The position numbers were made by a program, and so were the translations under genes. Source: Hyphomicrobium sp. (GTDB taxonomy: Bacteria; Pseudomonadota; Alphaproteobacteria; Rhizobiales; Hyphomicrobiaceae). From it: DNA of 64,000 nucleotides. This document shows, in pieces, positions 37,579 through 46,815 of the stretch; position 1 is the first letter of the stretch; each line of letters opens with the position of its first letter. Below the pieces are notes generated by a model. The model was not told the origin of the DNA and ran no database searches. It saw only the letters and a program-made list of their open reading frames with translations. The stretch is taken from positions 22,364 to 86,363 of the forward strand of contig PERT01000005.1 in the NCBI GenBank assembly GCA_002928955.1. The letters are read 5' to 3'.

Positions 37579-38411
37579 CAGTATCGACCCGAGATGTCGG
37601 CGACGATGACGGCCCGAAGCTCGTCAGTGACTTCGGGCCGGACCCCGAACCACTTTTCGAAACCAGGAACAGCCTGATGCAGCAACATGCCGAGCCCATC
37701 GACGGTCTTGAGACCATGTGCCCGGGCCTTGGCCAAGAAAGCCGTCTCGAGCGGCACATAGACAATATCGGACACGACGGTCCGGGCGTCAAATCCGGCG
37801 AAGTCGATTCCAAGCTCACCGACATTTCTCATGCCGAGGGTTGTCGTATTGACGATCACGCTCGATGCGCGCGAGCCCGCACTCCGCTCGTCCCACGATC
37901 GTGCGACAACCCGCGAGCCGAAGTGCGCGGCCAGACCTTCGCCTCGCTCAACCGACCGATTGAAAACCCGGACCTCGCCAACGCCGGCCTCCAGAAACCC
38001 ATGAATAATGGCGCGGGCCGCGCCGCCAGCGCCCAACAGCGTTACCGGGGCATCCCACTGGCGCCATTCGGGTGCTGAGCGTTCCAGATGGGTCATGAAC
38101 CCATAGGCATCGGTGTTCGAGCAGTGAAGACGTCCGTTGTCGACCCAGACTGTATTGGCTGCCCCGATCGCCACAGCGGCGTTATCGCGTTCGGAGGCCA
38201 CAGCAAATGCAGTCTCCTTGTGCGGCACGGTAACGTTGCAACCAACCAGGTCGCGAAGCGTAAGACTGCGCAGGAACTGCCCAGCATCGACCGGCCGCAC
38301 CGCTTCCCTGGTATACGCGCCATCAATACCGTATCGCCTCAGCCAATAGCCATGAATCAACGGCGAACGCGACTGCTCGACAGGCCACCCGATGACACAT
38401 GCCCGCTTCAT
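37578..38411 (-). CDS. aroE: Shikimate dehydrogenase
   Basis: AroE reduces 3-dehydroshikimate with NADPH in aromatic amino acid synthesis. Residues 1-110 carry the substrate site (PVEQSRSPLIHGYWL with the SxS pair, NVTVPHKETAF with the catalytic lysine, and NTVWVDNGRLHCSNTDAYG). The NADP-binding GAGGAARAI follows near residue 130 with the NRSVERG motif after it. It overlaps maf by four bases and coaE by one. Confidence 0.96.
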   Translation of the reverse strand: MKRACVIGWPVEQSRSPLIHGYWLRRYGIDGAYTREAVRPVDAGQFLRSLTLRDLVGCNVTVPHKETAFAVASERDNAAVAIGAANTVWVDNGRLHCSNTDAYGFMTHLERSAPEWRQWDAPVTLLGAGGAARAIIHGFLEAGVGEVRVFNRSVERGEGLAAHFGSRVVARSWDERSAGSRASSVIVNTTTLGMRNVGELGIDFAGFDARTVVSDIVYVPLETAFLAKARAHGLKTVDGLGMLLHQAVPGFEKWFGVRPEVTDELRAVIVADISGRY

Positions 38412-39007
38412 GTTGCGATCACGCCCCGCGCGCGCAGCTCTCGCAACAGCGGCAAGAGCGGCATCCCCAGTATGGTGAAATAGTCGCCGTCGATGTTGTC
38501 GAACAACTGTGTACCGAGACCTTCGAGGTGGTAAGCACCCACCGATCCAAAGATCCCTTCACCGGCCATGACCAGATAGTGCGTGAGAAAGTCGTCGGAG
38601 ACATTCCGCATCGTGAGCCGTGCCTGATCCGCGTGATGCCAAACTGTGCCGCCACCTTCGGCGAGCGCCACTGCCGAATGCAAGATGTGGGTCCGTCCCC
38701 GCAATCGCTCGATCGTCGCGCGTGCGCCCTCCAGATCACCAGGCTTGTCGAGCCATTCGTCGCCAATCGCCAGCACCTGATCAGACCCGATCACAACGGA
38801 ATCGCCATGCAACCGGCTGACGGTCTCAGCCTTGGCCGTGGCCAAATGGAGTGCGAGTCCGGCGGGTGAACATCCTCCAGGCCGCGCCTTGTACGTTGCG
38901 GTCAGCGACGTTTCATCGACACCGGACGGGACGACCGCGAACGGTATGCCAGCGGCCTTCAGCATGGCTCGGCGTCCCGCGCTCTGGGAGGCGAGGATCA
39001 GGCCCAT
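38408..39007 (-). CDS. maf: Maf-family nucleotide pyrophosphatase
   Basis: Maf proteins hydrolyse non-canonical or modified nucleoside triphosphates. The family opening is LILASQSAGRRAMLKAAGIPF; the conserved core VIGSDQVLAIGDEWLDKP and the YHLEGLGTQLFDNIDGDYFTILGMPLLPL block are present. Within the family this resembles the YceF subgroup, but I do not assign the substrate. At 199 residues it has normal length. It begins three bases after the ppsR stop and overlaps aroE (ATGA). Confidence 0.93.
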   Translation of the reverse strand: MGLILASQSAGRRAMLKAAGIPFAVVPSGVDETSLTATYKARPGGCSPAGLALHLATAKAETVSRLHGDSVVIGSDQVLAIGDEWLDKPGDLEGARATIERLRGRTHILHSAVALAEGGGTVWHHADQARLTMRNVSDDFLTHYLVMAGEGIFGSVGAYHLEGLGTQLFDNIDGDYFTILGMPLLPLLRELRARGVIAT

Positions 39008-39010
39008 TCG

Positions 39011-39868
39011 TCAACTCTCCGCGCCATCGCCATTATCGCGTACTCCGGCGTTGCGATCATTCAGCAATTTAACAATGGTCGCGGCCGACTCCTCGACTGA
39101 TTTCCGCGTGACATCGATCAGTGGCCAGCCGTATTTCGCGCAGATCTTACGGCAGTAGGCGATCTCTGCCGAGATCAACTCGCGATCGACATAGGTGTCC
39201 AGGTCGCGATCCGACATCAGCATGGCGCGGTTGCGGCGCACTTCGGCGACCCGCTCGACGCTGGCCACCAGACAGACCACGAACGCCGTATGCGGCGAGG
39301 TGAGTGACTGCGGTAGCGGGATCATGGGAACAATCGGCAGGTTGGTGGTCTTGTAGCCCCGTTGCGCCAGGTAGATACTCGTCGGCGTCTTCGATGTGCG
39401 CGAAACGCCCAGAATGACGATGTCTGCCGCGTTGAGATCCTGGGGCAGCTGGCCATCGTCGTGGGCGAGCGTGAAGTTGATCGCGTCGATGCGCTTGAAG
39501 TATTCAGCGTCGAGGACGTGCTGGCCGGCGACGGTCGGGGTCTGCGGCGCACCGAGGTAGCTTTCGAAGACCTGCATGATCGGCGACAGCACGGCGAGAC
39601 ACGGAACCTTCAGCTCGCGACAGCGCCGCTCGATCTCGGCGGCGAGTGCCACATTCACCACAGTGTAAAGCACGATGCCGGGCGCCTGTTCGATCTCCTG
39701 AAGCACGCGTTTGAGCTGACGCGGTGTTCGCACCAGCGGATGCATATGCTCGATGGGGCGAAACTGCGCATACTGGACCGCCGCAGCCTTAGCGATCGCG
39801 TTCAAAGTCTCGCCGGTCGAATCCGACACGAGGTGCAAGTGATAGTAGCTGGGAGGGGGTGTGGGCAT
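39011..39868 (-). CDS. ppsR: PPi-dependent kinase/pyrophosphorylase regulatory protein (DUF299)
   Basis: A 285-residue DUF299 protein, a bifunctional ADP-dependent kinase and Pi-dependent pyrophosphorylase that regulates PEP synthase or pyruvate phosphate dikinase. The phosphate-binding loop GVSRTSKT is at residues 154-161, and the N-terminal LHLVSDSTGETLNAIAKAA is the family start. It is the first gene left of the putative origin; a perfect DnaA box (TGTGGATAA) abuts its start codon. Which target enzyme it controls is not decided by the sequence. Confidence 0.94.
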   Translation of the reverse strand: MPTPPPSYYHLHLVSDSTGETLNAIAKAAAVQYAQFRPIEHMHPLVRTPRQLKRVLQEIEQAPGIVLYTVVNVALAAEIERRCRELKVPCLAVLSPIMQVFESYLGAPQTPTVAGQHVLDAEYFKRIDAINFTLAHDDGQLPQDLNAADIVILGVSRTSKTPTSIYLAQRGYKTTNLPIVPMIPLPQSLTSPHTAFVVCLVASVERVAEVRRNRAMLMSDRDLDTYVDRELISAEIAYCRKICAKYGWPLIDVTRKSVEESAATIVKLLNDRNAGVRDNGDGAES

Positions 39869-40281
39869 GTGGATAAGAGCCTAGGTTATCCCATTTCATA
39901 CAGCAGCTGATGCAACTCTGACAGGGAGATCCCCGACCCTGTACGTTTGTCCACCGAGATACCCACATTCGCGCCGAAACGACCCGAATTTTTGACTTGT
40001 CGCTGTTCTGTGGATTGACGAAGCTCGGCTACCTTATCCTAAGGCCGTCCACAACATCAGCTTCCGAGTTGTTGGCACATGCTGCGACTTAAATCGTTGA
40101 CGACCAAGCCGGAGTTCGCCTCTAGTGGCTGCGCTCGGGCAGCAAAACTAGATATGGTCTCGCGAAGACCTCTGCCTGACAAATTGGGGGACAAGCTGCG
40201 GTTGCAGGATATCCTCGAAATCCACGCCCCTAAGAGTCAATAATAATATCCTTCAAGACTCTCTGATTTGGAAAGAGGTTC
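39869..40281. other. oriC: Probable chromosomal replication origin (oriC)
   Basis: This 413-base non-coding gap lies between divergent ppsR and hemE, the place of the origin in Caulobacter and many alphaproteobacteria. It carries a perfect DnaA box TGTGGATAA (39868-39876) and several weaker boxes: TTATCC at 39886, TTGTCCACC at 39947-39955, TGTGGATTG at 40009-40017, TTATCCTAA at 40034-40042 and TCCACA at 40048-40053. An AT-rich tract with AATAATAATATCC follows, bracketed by two GANTC sites (40234-40238 and 40257-40261) that CcrM could methylate. Gene orientation flips here. Confidence 0.8.
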
Positions 40282-41349
40282 ATGCCTTCCTCGACGAACA
40301 CCATGTCCATCAAGGCCACGAAACGCCGGTTTCTCGCACCCTTCACCGGACAGTCGCTCAACCCGCCGCCGGTTTGGCTGATGCGGCAGGCCGGGCGCTA
40401 TCTGCCAGAGTACCGCGCAACACGGTCGGAAGCTGGTGGGTTCCTCAAGCTCTGCTATACGCCGAGGCTCGCAACCGAAGTCACGCTCCAACCGATCCGA
40501 CGGTATGGGTTCGACGCGGCGATCCTGTTCTCCGACATTCTCGTGGTACCGGACGCGCTCGGTCAGACGCTAGGTTTTTACGAGGGCGAGGGTCCGAAGT
40601 TGGACCCCATCAGACATGTTGCGGAGCTTGCCCGACTCAGCCCAGAAGGCACCGGTGAGAAGTTCGGCAAAGTCTTCGAGACGGTGGCGCGGCTCAGACA
40701 GGATCTTCCGGACGAGACTGCACTCATAGGATTTTGCGGGGCGCCGTGGACAGTGGCGACCTATATGGTCCAGGGTGAGGGCTCGTCCGATCAGGCCGAA
40801 GCGCGGCTGTGGGCTTACAGGGATCCCGAAGGATTCGGGACGTTGATCGACATCCTCGTCGAAACGTCGATCGAGTATCTCGATGGACAGGTGAAGGCAG
40901 GCGCCGATTGCCTTCAGATTTTTGACACTTGGGCCGGTAGTTTGCCCGATACGGAATTCGACAATTGGGTCGTTGAACCGACCAAGAGAATCGTCGAGGC
41001 ACTCAAGGAAAAACATCCGGCCGTCCCGATCATAGGCTTTCCGAAAGGCGCCGGCGCATCGAGCCTCTGGTACGTGTCGGAAACCGGCGTCAACGGTATT
41101 GGATGCGACACGGCTATGCCGCCCTACATGATGGGTGAAGCCTTTGACGGTGAGAATGTCGTGGTACAGGGAAATCTCGATCCCCTGCTGTTGGTTACGG
41201 GCGGCCAGGCGATGGAAGATCGGGTAGCCCAAATCCTGGAACTCATGACGGGCAAGCCGTTTATTTTCAACCTCGGCCATGGCATCGTGCCCCAGACGCC
41301 GCCCGAGAACGTTGCCCGCCTCGTGGAACTCGTGAGACAAGGGACGTGA
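40282..41349 (+). CDS. hemE: Uroporphyrinogen decarboxylase
   Basis: HemE removes four acetate carboxyls from uroporphyrinogen III to give coproporphyrinogen III. The signature PPVWLMRQAGRYLPEYR at about residues 31-47 and the later GFCGAPWTVATYMVQG and QIFDTWAG (active-site aspartate) are all present, with NLGHGIVPQTPPENV near the end. The length of 355 residues is typical. GGAAAGAGG lies just before the ATG. It is the first gene right of the putative origin and heads hemE-hemJ(-rho). Confidence 0.97.
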   Translation: MPSSTNTMSIKATKRRFLAPFTGQSLNPPPVWLMRQAGRYLPEYRATRSEAGGFLKLCYTPRLATEVTLQPIRRYGFDAAILFSDILVVPDALGQTLGFYEGEGPKLDPIRHVAELARLSPEGTGEKFGKVFETVARLRQDLPDETALIGFCGAPWTVATYMVQGEGSSDQAEARLWAYRDPEGFGTLIDILVETSIEYLDGQVKAGADCLQIFDTWAGSLPDTEFDNWVVEPTKRIVEALKEKHPAVPIIGFPKGAGASSLWYVSETGVNGIGCDTAMPPYMMGEAFDGENVVVQGNLDPLLLVTGGQAMEDRVAQILELMTGKPFIFNLGHGIVPQTPPENVARLVELVRQGT

Positions 41350-41371
41350 CCAACCAAATGGCGTCCTACAA

Positions 41372-41923
41372 GTGACCAGCGCTGGCTCCGAAACGGCAGC
41401 CACCGCCGATGAGGGTGGCAAAGCCGGCAAGCGAGCGGGCATCGCGATCCTGGTGACGGTGGCGTCGGTGGTGGCCGCTGTGTTTCTGTTCGGCGCCGTT
41501 GCCTACCTATGGATCAAGGCTGTCCATGTGGTGGCCATCATTTCGTGGATGGCCGGACTGCTCTATCTGCCGAGACTTTTCATCTATCACTGCGATGCGA
41601 AGGCGGGCACAGCACAATCCGAGACCTTCAAGGTGATGGAGCGCAGGCTGCTATCGATCATTATGACGCCGGCGATGCTGGTGTCGTGGCTGCTCGGGTT
41701 GTGGCTCGGCTGGACGTCTGGTGTGCTGTTGTCGGGTTGGTTCCTCGCCAAGCTTGCGTGCGTCGTGGCGTTGACTGCAACGCACGGATATCTCGCTCGC
41801 GCGGTCAAGGCATTCGCGGCAGACGCCAACGACAAGCCCCCGCGGCACTGGAGGATCGTCAACGAGGTACCGACGCTACTGATGGTCGGGATTGTCATTC
41901 TGGTCATCGTGAAGCCGTTTTGA
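41372..41923 (+). CDS. hemJ: Protoporphyrinogen IX oxidase HemJ
   Basis: A 183-residue membrane protein with four or five membrane segments. Family features are the heme-ligand histidine in LWIKAVHVVAIISWMAGLLYLPRLFIYHCDA, the METRLL-like VMERRLLSIIMTPAMLVSWLLG and RHWRIVNEVPTLLMVGIVILVIVKPF at the end. HemJ converts protoporphyrinogen IX to protoporphyrin IX where HemY and HemG are absent. The GTG at 41372 is the only plausible start. It lies 22 bases after hemE, so the two haem genes are probably co-transcribed. Confidence 0.93.
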   Translation: MTSAGSETAATADEGGKAGKRAGIAILVTVASVVAAVFLFGAVAYLWIKAVHVVAIISWMAGLLYLPRLFIYHCDAKAGTAQSETFKVMERRLLSIIMTPAMLVSWLLGLWLGWTSGVLLSGWFLAKLACVVALTATHGYLARAVKAFAADANDKPPRHWRIVNEVPTLLMVGIVILVIVKPF

Positions 41924-42030
41924 CGCGGTCGGTGGCTTGCGAATCACTTCCACTCCGTTGATTCGTCTGCTACAGTTTTGTCATTCCGATACGACTCGCG
42001 GCCTCTCCGGCCAGAGAAACGGACGCTGGT

Positions 42031-42060
42031 GACAGGTTTCCCTGTCTGGCGGACAGGAAA
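42031..42060 (+). promoter_or_regulatory. Alternative hairpins in the rho leader
   Basis: Two overlapping stems can form: GACAGG-TTTC-CCTGTC (42031-42046) and TTTCCCTGTC paired with GACAGGAAA (42037-42060). They share the CCTGTC strand and so exclude each other. They lie 90-115 bases before the rho start, in the 223-base hemJ-rho gap, where Rho autoregulation by attenuation would act. Confidence 0.35.
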
Positions 42061-42146
42061 GCGCACGCTGCGCTCCGCATCACCCACATAATTTCAGCCC
42101 GGCCCCTCTTCCCGCCCCAATAGCCGTGGCCCTCCCGGAGCCTTCC

Positions 42147-43412
42147 ATGAAGGAAATGAAGCTCGTAGAGCTCAAGCAGAAATCACCGACCGAGATGTTG
42201 AGCTTCGCGGAAGAAGCCGGCGTCGAGAACGCCAGCACGATGCGCAAGCAGGAGCTGATGTTCGCGACGCTGAAACAACTTGCGTCCAAGGAGATCGAGA
42301 TCGTCGGAACAGGCGTGGTCGAGGTATTGCAGGACGGCTTCGGGTTTCTGCGATCGCCGGAAGCAAACTATCTGCCTGGCCCCGACGACATCTATGTCTC
42401 GCCGTCGCAGATCCGCCGTTTCGCGCTTCGCACCGGTGACACCGTCGAGGGTCATATCCGCAGCCCCAAGGAAGGCGAGCGGTACTTCGCGCTGCTTAAA
42501 GTGAGCAAGATCAATTTCGAGGACCCAGAGCAGACCAAGCACAAGGTTCACTTCGATAATCTGACGCCACTCTACCCGACCAAGTGGCTGAAGATGGAAG
42601 TCGAGGACCCGACCATCAAGGATCTGTCGCCGCGTGTGATCGACGTCGTGGTGCCGCTGGGCAAGGGCCAGCGTGGTTTGATCGTGGCGCCGCCCCGCAC
42701 TGGTAAAACAGTGCTTCTGCAGAACATTGCTCACTCGATCTCGGTCAATCATCCCGAGTGCTTCCTGATCGTGCTGCTGATTGACGAACGGCCTGAAGAA
42801 GTCACAGACATGCGCCGCTCCGTAAAGGGCGAAGTGATCGCGTCAACCTTCGACGAGCCGCCCTCGCGGCATGTTCAAGTATCGGAAATGGTGATAGAAA
42901 AGGCTAAGCGCCTGGTTGAACACAAGCGCGACGTGGTGATCCTGCTCGACAGCATCACGCGGCTCGGCCGCGCCTACAATACGGTCGTCCCGTCTTCTGG
43001 TAAGGTGTTGACGGGCGGCGTTGATAGCAACGCCCTGCAGCGTCCTAAGCGGTTCTTCGGTGCCGCGCGCAACATCGAGGAAGGTGGATCGCTGACCATC
43101 ATCGCCACCGCGCTGATCGATACCGGCTCACGCATGGACGAGGTCATCTTCGAAGAGTTCAAGGGCACCGGTAACTCGGAAATCATTCTCGACCGCAAGG
43201 TCTCCGACAAGCGCGTGTTCCCGGCCATCGACGTGGCCCGCTCCGGCACACGCAAGGAAGACCTGCTGGTTGCAAAGGACCAGCTCAAGAAGGTCTATGT
43301 GCTGCGCCGCATCCTGAACCCCATGGGCACCATGGACGCCATCGAGTTCCTGATCGACAAACTCAAGTCGACCAAGACCAACGGCGAATTCTTCCAGAGC
43401 ATGAATACGTAG
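42147..43412 (+). CDS. rho: Transcription termination factor Rho
   Basis: Rho is the hexameric RNA-dependent ATPase that ends transcription. An N-terminal domain ([18 protein letters not shown]) precedes the RNA-binding cold-shock-like domain ([40 protein letters not shown]). The ATPase domain follows, with the P-loop PPRTGKT at residues 182-188, Walker [17 protein letters not shown] and the Q- and R-loop regions. The start is the ATG at 42147, with GGAG six bases upstream; the frame extends to a GTG at 42126. Its length, 421 residues, is standard. Confidence 0.97.
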   Translation: MKEMKLVELKQKSPTEMLSFAEEAGVENASTMRKQELMFATLKQLASKEIEIVGTGVVEVLQDGFGFLRSPEANYLPGPDDIYVSPSQIRRFALRTGDTVEGHIRSPKEGERYFALLKVSKINFEDPEQTKHKVHFDNLTPLYPTKWLKMEVEDPTIKDLSPRVIDVVVPLGKGQRGLIVAPPRTGKTVLLQNIAHSISVNHPECFLIVLLIDERPEEVTDMRRSVKGEVIASTFDEPPSRHVQVSEMVIEKAKRLVEHKRDVVILLDSITRLGRAYNTVVPSSGKVLTGGVDSNALQRPKRFFGAARNIEEGGSLTIIATALIDTGSRMDEVIFEEFKGTGNSEIILDRKVSDKRVFPAIDVARSGTRKEDLLVAKDQLKKVYVLRRILNPMGTMDAIEFLIDKLKSTKTNGEFFQSMNT

Positions 43413-43470
43413 CCTTAAGCCTGCTCCGGGAGGAGCGATTCGTGCTCGTTGTCGTTGATGAAAGTGGCGA

Positions 43471-43800
43471 TTAAGGATTCAAGACAGAGACGGGCTGGTC
43501 CCCGGCATTCATTCTGGCGATGGTCATTTTTCCGGTTCGCGAGGAGGCCAAGAGGACACGGCAAGTGGCGCGTTTGACTGCGTCAAGATCGCCTAATCGT
43601 GCAACGAGCCGCGACTTCAGCTTGCTGATATGTGCGTCGGGGCTATCGCTCGATCCTACAGGAAGGACCGTGCAGATGCCGCCCATTGGCGGCGGATTCT
43701 CGAAGACAAAATAGAGGATGTCAGGGAATTCAAATGTTGCGCCCCGCCTCCTATTCGCTCGAGCGAGCGGCACGCCACCGAAAGGTGACAGTTCGGGCAT
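43471..43800 (-). CDS. Small hypothetical protein
   Basis: An open frame of 109 residues in a 495-base gap between rho and the hydroxylase gene. The composition is protein-like (FPDILYFVFENPPPMGG ... HISKLKSRLVARLGDLDAVKRATCRVLLASS), with a basic helical C-terminal half. I recognise no family. There is no Shine-Dalgarno sequence before the ATG, and a 64-residue frame overlaps it on the other strand, so expression is doubtful. Confidence 0.35.
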   Translation of the reverse strand: MPELSPFGGVPLARANRRRGATFEFPDILYFVFENPPPMGGICTVLPVGSSDSPDAHISKLKSRLVARLGDLDAVKRATCRVLLASSRTGKMTIARMNAGDQPVSVLNP

Positions 43801-43907
43801 CAGGGCGACTCTATCATTTGATCAAAAGCACCAACAGACGTGAGACACAAGAATCGTCTTGACTCCATGTATTCTATACGCGTCCAAGCGGCCATTCGCG
43901 CGGCGCA

Positions 43908-44828
43908 CTATTCCGCTGGATGCAGCCTGTCCTTGGGCTTGTCAGCGGGTGCGTACCTCTCTGGCTGGGCCTTCCCCGGTTGATACACGAACGGGAACAT
44001 CAACTGCTGCCAGAACGACTTCGGAAACTCGGGCACGTCGTCGACACCCAGGTCATTGGCCTTGATCGGCCGCGACGGCTCAGGCTGGAACGTCCCAAGC
44101 AGACGGTCCCACAGGGTTGTGAACAGCCCGAAATTACAGTCGCCCTCCTTGCCCCAGTTGACATGATGCAAGTGGTGCAGCCGCCCGATCGACATGGCGT
44201 TTCGGAGGGGCCCGAGTTCATAGTCGACGTTGGAGTGCTGCACGATCAGCTGGATCGAAATGGCGAGGCCCAGCAGAAGCGCCACATCCGCCGGCATGCC
44301 GGCGAGCGCCAGCGGCAGTGTTCCGATCAACATGTCGATCGACTGATGCAGCGGGTGGCGCACCAATCCATTGAAGCCATACATTCGCGGAACACCGTGA
44401 TGAACCGCATGCAACCGCCACAGCATCGGGAGCCTGTGGCTCCAATAGTGGACCAACGTGAACGCCAAATCGGCAAACACGATTGCCAGTAGTACCTGCA
44501 GGACCAGCGGCCAGCCCTGCGGCCAGATCCCATTCCACGGTACCAGCCATGCGATTGCGGGCAGCAGCAACACCCCTGTTATGCTCGAAAACTCGTAGAC
44601 AGCCGCGTGCCACATATTGGCCGTGTCATCGCCGTGGGAGTGGTTCCATTCCTCGTGTGCCGGCGAGATGTGCTCGGCAGCAAATGCTGTCCCGATCGCA
44701 GCCACGAGCACCAGCGCAAGCCACACATAGCTCTGACCGGTTGCAACGATGTAGTACCCGGCACCGTTCATCCCAAGCAGCATAATGGGGGCATAAAGGT
44801 AGCGCGTTGCTACTTTCAACGAACGCAT
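43908..44828 (-). CDS. Sterol desaturase / fatty acid hydroxylase family protein
   Basis: A 306-residue membrane di-iron enzyme of the fatty-acid-hydroxylase superfamily. Histidine clusters are EEWNHSHG, LVHYWSHRLPMLWRLHAVHHG and GRLHHLHHVNWGKEG, the eight-histidine set, among about five membrane segments. The start is the ATG at 44828, with GAGGAG nine bases upstream; the frame is open to 45065. The substrate could be a sterol, hopanoid or fatty acyl lipid and is not decided by the sequence. The gene interrupts the usual rho-mnmE neighbourhood and is transcribed against it, suggesting later insertion. Confidence 0.88.
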   Translation of the reverse strand: MRSLKVATRYLYAPIMLLGMNGAGYYIVATGQSYVWLALVLVAAIGTAFAAEHISPAHEEWNHSHGDDTANMWHAAVYEFSSITGVLLLPAIAWLVPWNGIWPQGWPLVLQVLLAIVFADLAFTLVHYWSHRLPMLWRLHAVHHGVPRMYGFNGLVRHPLHQSIDMLIGTLPLALAGMPADVALLLGLAISIQLIVQHSNVDYELGPLRNAMSIGRLHHLHHVNWGKEGDCNFGLFTTLWDRLLGTFQPEPSRPIKANDLGVDDVPEFPKSFWQQLMFPFVYQPGKAQPERYAPADKPKDRLHPAE

Positions 44829-45132
44829 GGTCAACTCCTCGACAAACTCAAGCAAATGAGCACAGGCCAGGGAATGTATCCAAGTCAAAAATGTGTAAGG
44901 CCGATCAGCATGGTAAAGGCAGCATTGCCGACGGCATGGCAGGGTCGTTGACTGGACTTCTGTGGTCGCCAACACGGGCCGAACCAGGAATACCCTTGAC
45001 GACAGCATCGAGACGCCAAGCGCCGTTGTCATTCCTAGCGGTTGTGATGTGTTTGAAGTCCACATTTTCCCAAGGGCTACCCCCCGCGTGCGGACTTCGA
45101 AAACTCGATCATGCCAGGATCGAACATTTGTT

Positions 45133-45204
45133 CGTGTCCCTCATTGTCCCGACATCTGCTTTGAGGCGTGCTGCGACCGGAAACAAATGTCGAAAGCGGA
45201 ACAC
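45133..45204. repeat. Degenerate palindromic element, copy D
   Basis: Just upstream of mnmE, GTGTCCCTCATTGTCCCGACAT faces AAACAAATGTCGAAAGCGGAACAC across a short loop. The core matches, with decay, the unit that has GGCGCCGACATTTGATC arms, and shares GCTGCGAC with copy C. The remaining bases between 44829 and 45233 show no supported gene. Confidence 0.45.
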
Positions 45205-45233
45205 TCAACGGCCCGGCAGGCGAGGCACACGAC

Positions 45234-46640
45234 ATGGACGATCTAGAACATCAGAGCGAACTTGGGCGCGCGACGATCTTCGCGTTATCGAGTGGTCAAG
45301 GACGTGCCGGCGTGGCCGTGATCCGTGTTTCAGGTCCGTCCGTCCCCGCGGTACTGATTTCGATGGCGTCACCAGTGCCGCGGCCTCGAACCGCTGGGTT
45401 GCGGCTGGTCACCGCGCCGGGAACGGGCGATATCATCGACCAGGCACTCGTGCTGTTCTTTCCAGGGCCGACCAGCCAGACTGGTGAAGATATCGCTGAA
45501 TTCCAGATCCATGGGGGCCCTGCCGTCGTCGCTGCGATGCTCGCCGCACTGGCCTCATTTCCGGCCTGCAGGCTGGCCGAACCGGGAGAATTCGCCCGCC
45601 GCGCATTCGAGAATGGCAAGATTGATCTCACCGCAGCCGAGGGTCTCGCCGATCTGGTCGATGCGGAGACGGAAGCGCAGCGCCGGCAGGCTCTCAGGCA
45701 GGCCGGCGGCGTACTCGCGAGGCTTTACGATAGCTGGCGTTCGTCGTTGATCGAGGCGTCAGCGCTGGTTGAAGCGGCGATCGACTTTTCCGATGAACGT
45801 GACGTGTTCGCCGATGCCGTCGGCCGCGCCCGTGTCGTTGTCGAGGAGCTCCGAGAGCTCATTGCGGCGCACCTCAACAACGGTCGTCGGGGCGAAATAC
45901 TCCGGGACGGGTTTCAGGTGGCGCTGGTCGGAGCACCCAACGCCGGTAAGTCGAGCCTCTTCAATGCACTTGCCCAGCGGGATGCGGCCATCGTATCGCC
46001 CGAGGCGGGCACCACACGGGACATCATCGAAGTACGGCTCGATCTCGGCGGCCTATCGGTGGTCCTCGCAGATACCGCGGGGCTTAGGGAGATCGGGGCC
46101 GCCGTTGAATTGGAGGGCATGCGGCGGACACGCGACCGGGCCCGGCGCGCAGACCTGGTGCTGTGGGTCGTGGATGGGGCGGAAGTTGGCAGCGGTACAA
46201 GCCCTCCAAGTGACGCACGCCTGTTCGACACCCAGGAATCCCCGACCTGCGAAATGCTTGTCGTCTTGACCAAGGCGGATCTTGTCCCTCGCAATAAAAG
46301 GCAGGATGCAGACGCTTCGGAGTTTGTGAGGGTTCCCGACGTCCACGTTTCGGCCGTGACGGGGCAGGGGATCGACCGGCTTGAGAAGCTTATCGCCAGC
46401 AAGGCTTCAAGCCGCATAGGAGCCTTGGAGGCGCCGGCATTGACCCAGGCGAGGCACCGCTCGCAACTCGAAGTCTGTCACGGGGCGCTTGAACGTTTTC
46501 TGGCAGGCGATCTCGACGAGGCTGAACTGAGGGCCGAGGACCTTCGGATCGCGGTGAGAGCGCTTGGCCGCATCACAGGGCGCGTCGATGTCGAGGAGGT
46601 TCTCGATCATGTCTTCGGCCGGTTCTGTATCGGGAAGTGA
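45234..46640 (+). CDS. mnmE: tRNA modification GTPase MnmE
   Basis: MnmE, with MnmG, builds the 5-carboxymethylaminomethyl group on wobble uridine 34. Residues 1-120 form the tetrahydrofolate-binding domain (ATIFALSSGQGRAGVAVIRVSGP). The inserted G domain has the P-loop GAPNAGKS at 233-240, then GTTRD, DTAGLRE and TKAD. The protein ends FGRFCIGK, containing the essential C-terminal cysteine motif. The start used is the ATG at 45234; the frame is open to 45168. mnmG follows after a parS-containing gap. Confidence 0.96.
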   Translation: MDDLEHQSELGRATIFALSSGQGRAGVAVIRVSGPSVPAVLISMASPVPRPRTAGLRLVTAPGTGDIIDQALVLFFPGPTSQTGEDIAEFQIHGGPAVVAAMLAALASFPACRLAEPGEFARRAFENGKIDLTAAEGLADLVDAETEAQRRQALRQAGGVLARLYDSWRSSLIEASALVEAAIDFSDERDVFADAVGRARVVVEELRELIAAHLNNGRRGEILRDGFQVALVGAPNAGKSSLFNALAQRDAAIVSPEAGTTRDIIEVRLDLGGLSVVLADTAGLREIGAAVELEGMRRTRDRARRADLVLWVVDGAEVGSGTSPPSDARLFDTQESPTCEMLVVLTKADLVPRNKRQDADASEFVRVPDVHVSAVTGQGIDRLEKLIASKASSRIGALEAPALTQARHRSQLEVCHGALERFLAGDLDEAELRAEDLRIAVRALGRITGRVDVEEVLDHVFGRFCIGK

Positions 46641-46680
46641 GAGGCAGGCCCTGGTCTATCCCCTTGGTGACCGGCGATCC

Positions 46681-46694
46681 GTTTCACGTGAAAC
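46681..46694. promoter_or_regulatory. parS: parS site 1
   Basis: GTTTCACGTGAAAC is the perfect palindromic core of the bacterial parS consensus bound by ParB. It lies 41 bases after the mnmE stop, in the gap before mnmG, about 3.5 kb from parB and 6.4 kb from the putative origin. Confidence 0.93.
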
Positions 46695-46708
46695 CAAAAA
46701 GCAGCGAA

Positions 46709-46734
46709 ACCAATTCCCGTGACCAATTCCCGTG
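46709..46734 (+). repeat. 13-bp tandem duplication in the mnmG leader
   Basis: ACCAATTCCCGTG occurs twice without a gap (46709-46721 and 46722-46734), about 80 bases before the mnmG start and 15 after parS site 1. Its effect, if any, is unknown. Confidence 0.6.
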
Positions 46735-46815
46735 ACTCTGGCCAAAGGCCTTCGTGTCCCCTATTTTAATGGCTTCGACACCGCACACAAACCCGCAGGG
46801 CAGAGCCGCTTGGGA

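Noticed and set aside
43520..43714. 64-residue plus-strand frame in the rho-hydroxylase gap.
   Set aside because: It overlaps a more protein-like minus-strand frame and has no ribosome site; neither is strongly supported.
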